From: Phenylobacterium deserti
GTDB taxonomy: Bacteria; Pseudomonadota; Alphaproteobacteria; Caulobacterales; Caulobacteraceae
Assembly (NCBI GenBank): GCA_945883235.1
Contig: CAMCXF010000012.1
Coordinates: 1-64,000 of the forward strand
DNA length: 64,000 bases
Direction: 5' to 3'
The position numbers and the translations under genes are program-made. The notes below the pieces were generated by a model. It was given only the letters and a program-made list of their open reading frames with translations. It searched no databases and was not told the origin of the DNA. Each line of letters opens with the position of its first letter. Position 1 is the first letter of the stretch. Shown piece after piece: positions 63,300-64,000 of the stretch.

Positions 63300-64000
63300 T
63301 CAGGAGCTACGTCCTGCGCTGACGTCTTCGGCGCGCTTGAGTTTCTGCGCGGTGGCGATGCCCTCGTGGCGCGTGCGGGTGATCACATAGGGTAGCAGCA
63401 TCAGCGCCGAGATGATGGCCAGGATAGCCGGCAGTGGTCCCCAAAGGATCATGAGGTGGCTCTGCAGTGAATCAGGGAGGATGACGCCCACTTGTCTTCC
63501 GGCCTCCTTGGGAAAGCGCAGAAAATCCAGAGCGACGCCAGCAAGCAACTGGCCAAGCCCGGCGGCGGACTTTGACGCGAACCCGAGCCCGGCAAAATAG
63601 AGACCCTCCCGTCGGGCTCCGAACTTCACCTCATGCTCGTCGGCGGCGTCGGCCATCATCGAGGGATAGGCGATGGCGAGGAATCCGGTTCCGACCCCAG
63701 CGATAAACACACTGCCAGCCAGCCAGGGCAACGCCGCTACCCCCGTGGGCGTCAGGATCCCTGCGGCGCGCAGACTTGGCAGGACAATCCACGTCGCAAT
63801 GACCACCGCCAGACCCAGAAGCACTACCGTGCGCTTCTCCATCCGTTTCAGCAGCATCGGGGTAATTGGAACCCCGATGATAAGACCGAAGAGATAGGCG
63901 AAGGTGATCAGCTGGATCGTCTCCGGCAGTACCTTCCAGACAAAGATGTAGGCATGGCTATTGAGTGCGGCGTTCATCCCGACGCCCACATAAATGACCA
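63300..64000 (-). CDS. GPH-type sugar:cation symporter, paralogue (5' end beyond window)
   Basis: C-terminal 233 residues only. Colinear with the neighbour: TPMLLKRMEKRTVVLLGLAVVI, SMMADAADEHEVKFGARREGLYFAGLGFASKSAAG, and an identical C-terminal SAGRSS. Tandem duplicate of the gene at 61602-63092. Last codons share nucleotide identity with the neighbour, where they lie over the CoxE 3' end. The gap 63093-63299 shows no gene. Confidence 0.88.
   Translation of the reverse strand, partial: VIYVGVGMNAALNSHAYIFVWKVLPETIQLITFAYLFGLIIGVPITPMLLKRMEKRTVVLLGLAVVIATWIVLPSLRAAGILTPTGVAALPWLAGSVFIAGVGTGFLAIAYPSMMADAADEHEVKFGARREGLYFAGLGFASKSAAGLGQLLAGVALDFLRFPKEAGRQVGVILPDSLQSHLMILWGPLPAILAIISALMLLPYVITRTRHEGIATAQKLKRAEDVSAGRSS

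Overview
The window is GC-rich, densely packed DNA from an alphaproteobacterium, most likely of the Caulobacterales (Caulobacter/Phenylobacterium/Brevundimonas type). This rests on the gene repertoire (two TonB-dependent receptors, many serine hydrolases and SDR enzymes, quinohemoprotein dehydrogenase, CoxE/MoxR pair), on a direct-repeat LexA box of the alphaproteobacterial form GTTC-N7-GTTC, and on a long-armed palindromic repeat of a kind I associate with this order. Genus is inference. No rRNA, tRNA, CRISPR array, transposase or prophage gene was seen. About 60 protein genes are called, including two under 30 codons and one apparent pseudogene.

Layout. 1-7.6 kb is mostly housekeeping: a truncated ABC ATPase, ahcY with a palindromic operator candidate, pdxY overlapping a beta-lactamase-fold esterase, rarD, asd, an EVE protein and a small unknown. 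7.7-11.8 kb is a carbohydrate locus: two secreted DUF1080 (3-keto-glycoside hydrolase/lyase type) proteins around a GMC flavoprotein and its Tat-exported small subunit, with a LacI-type operator in the divergent promoter. 11.9-16.7 kb holds an acyltransferase, an Ala-rich lipoprotein with a textbook terminator, a membrane-anchored winged-helix regulator, small envelope proteins and a folB/pteridine-reductase-like/microprotein operon. 16.9-24.2 kb holds an aldehyde dehydrogenase, a Tat-exported serine hydrolase, a PQQ-cytochrome c alcohol dehydrogenase, a BD-FAE-like esterase, and a serine hydrolase broken by an in-frame TGA and a 3' frameshift next to a 24-residue membrane protein. 24.2-32 kb: NhaD-like antiporter, SDR and carboxymuconolactone decarboxylase-like pair, isoquinoline/aldehyde oxidase IorAB, SDR, MFS transporter.

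32-39.4 kb: a divergent metal-homeostasis pair (DmeF-like CDF exporter and a His-rich COG0523 GTPase) sharing a Zur-like box, then metY, a lipocalin-like unknown, and a P450/phosphotransferase/small-protein run. 39.4-44.2 kb: IclR regulator, palindromic operator, TonB receptor and sulfatase. 44.2-54.2 kb: a DsbA-like protein, DUF1810, a TPR plus tubulin-tyrosine-ligase-like ATP-grasp protein, a DUF35/thiolase pair, and a receptor/CehA-McbA metallohydrolase/Gfo-Idh-MocA operon preceded by three consecutive hairpins. 54.2-64 kb: palindromic repeat, an unknown gene under a LexA box, PIG-L deacetylase, an Lrp/saccharopine-dehydrogenase-like/aminoadipate-semialdehyde-dehydrogenase-like group suggesting lysine catabolism, MoxR/CoxE, and two tandem GPH-type sugar transporters.

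Together this looks like a scavenger's accessory chromosome region: outer-membrane uptake of complex organics, periplasmic oxidation and hydrolysis, and small dedicated regulators. The most promising poorly described items are the SOS-controlled unknown gene, the structured leader before the second receptor, the bacterial TTL-like protein, and the 3-keto-glycoside locus with its operator.
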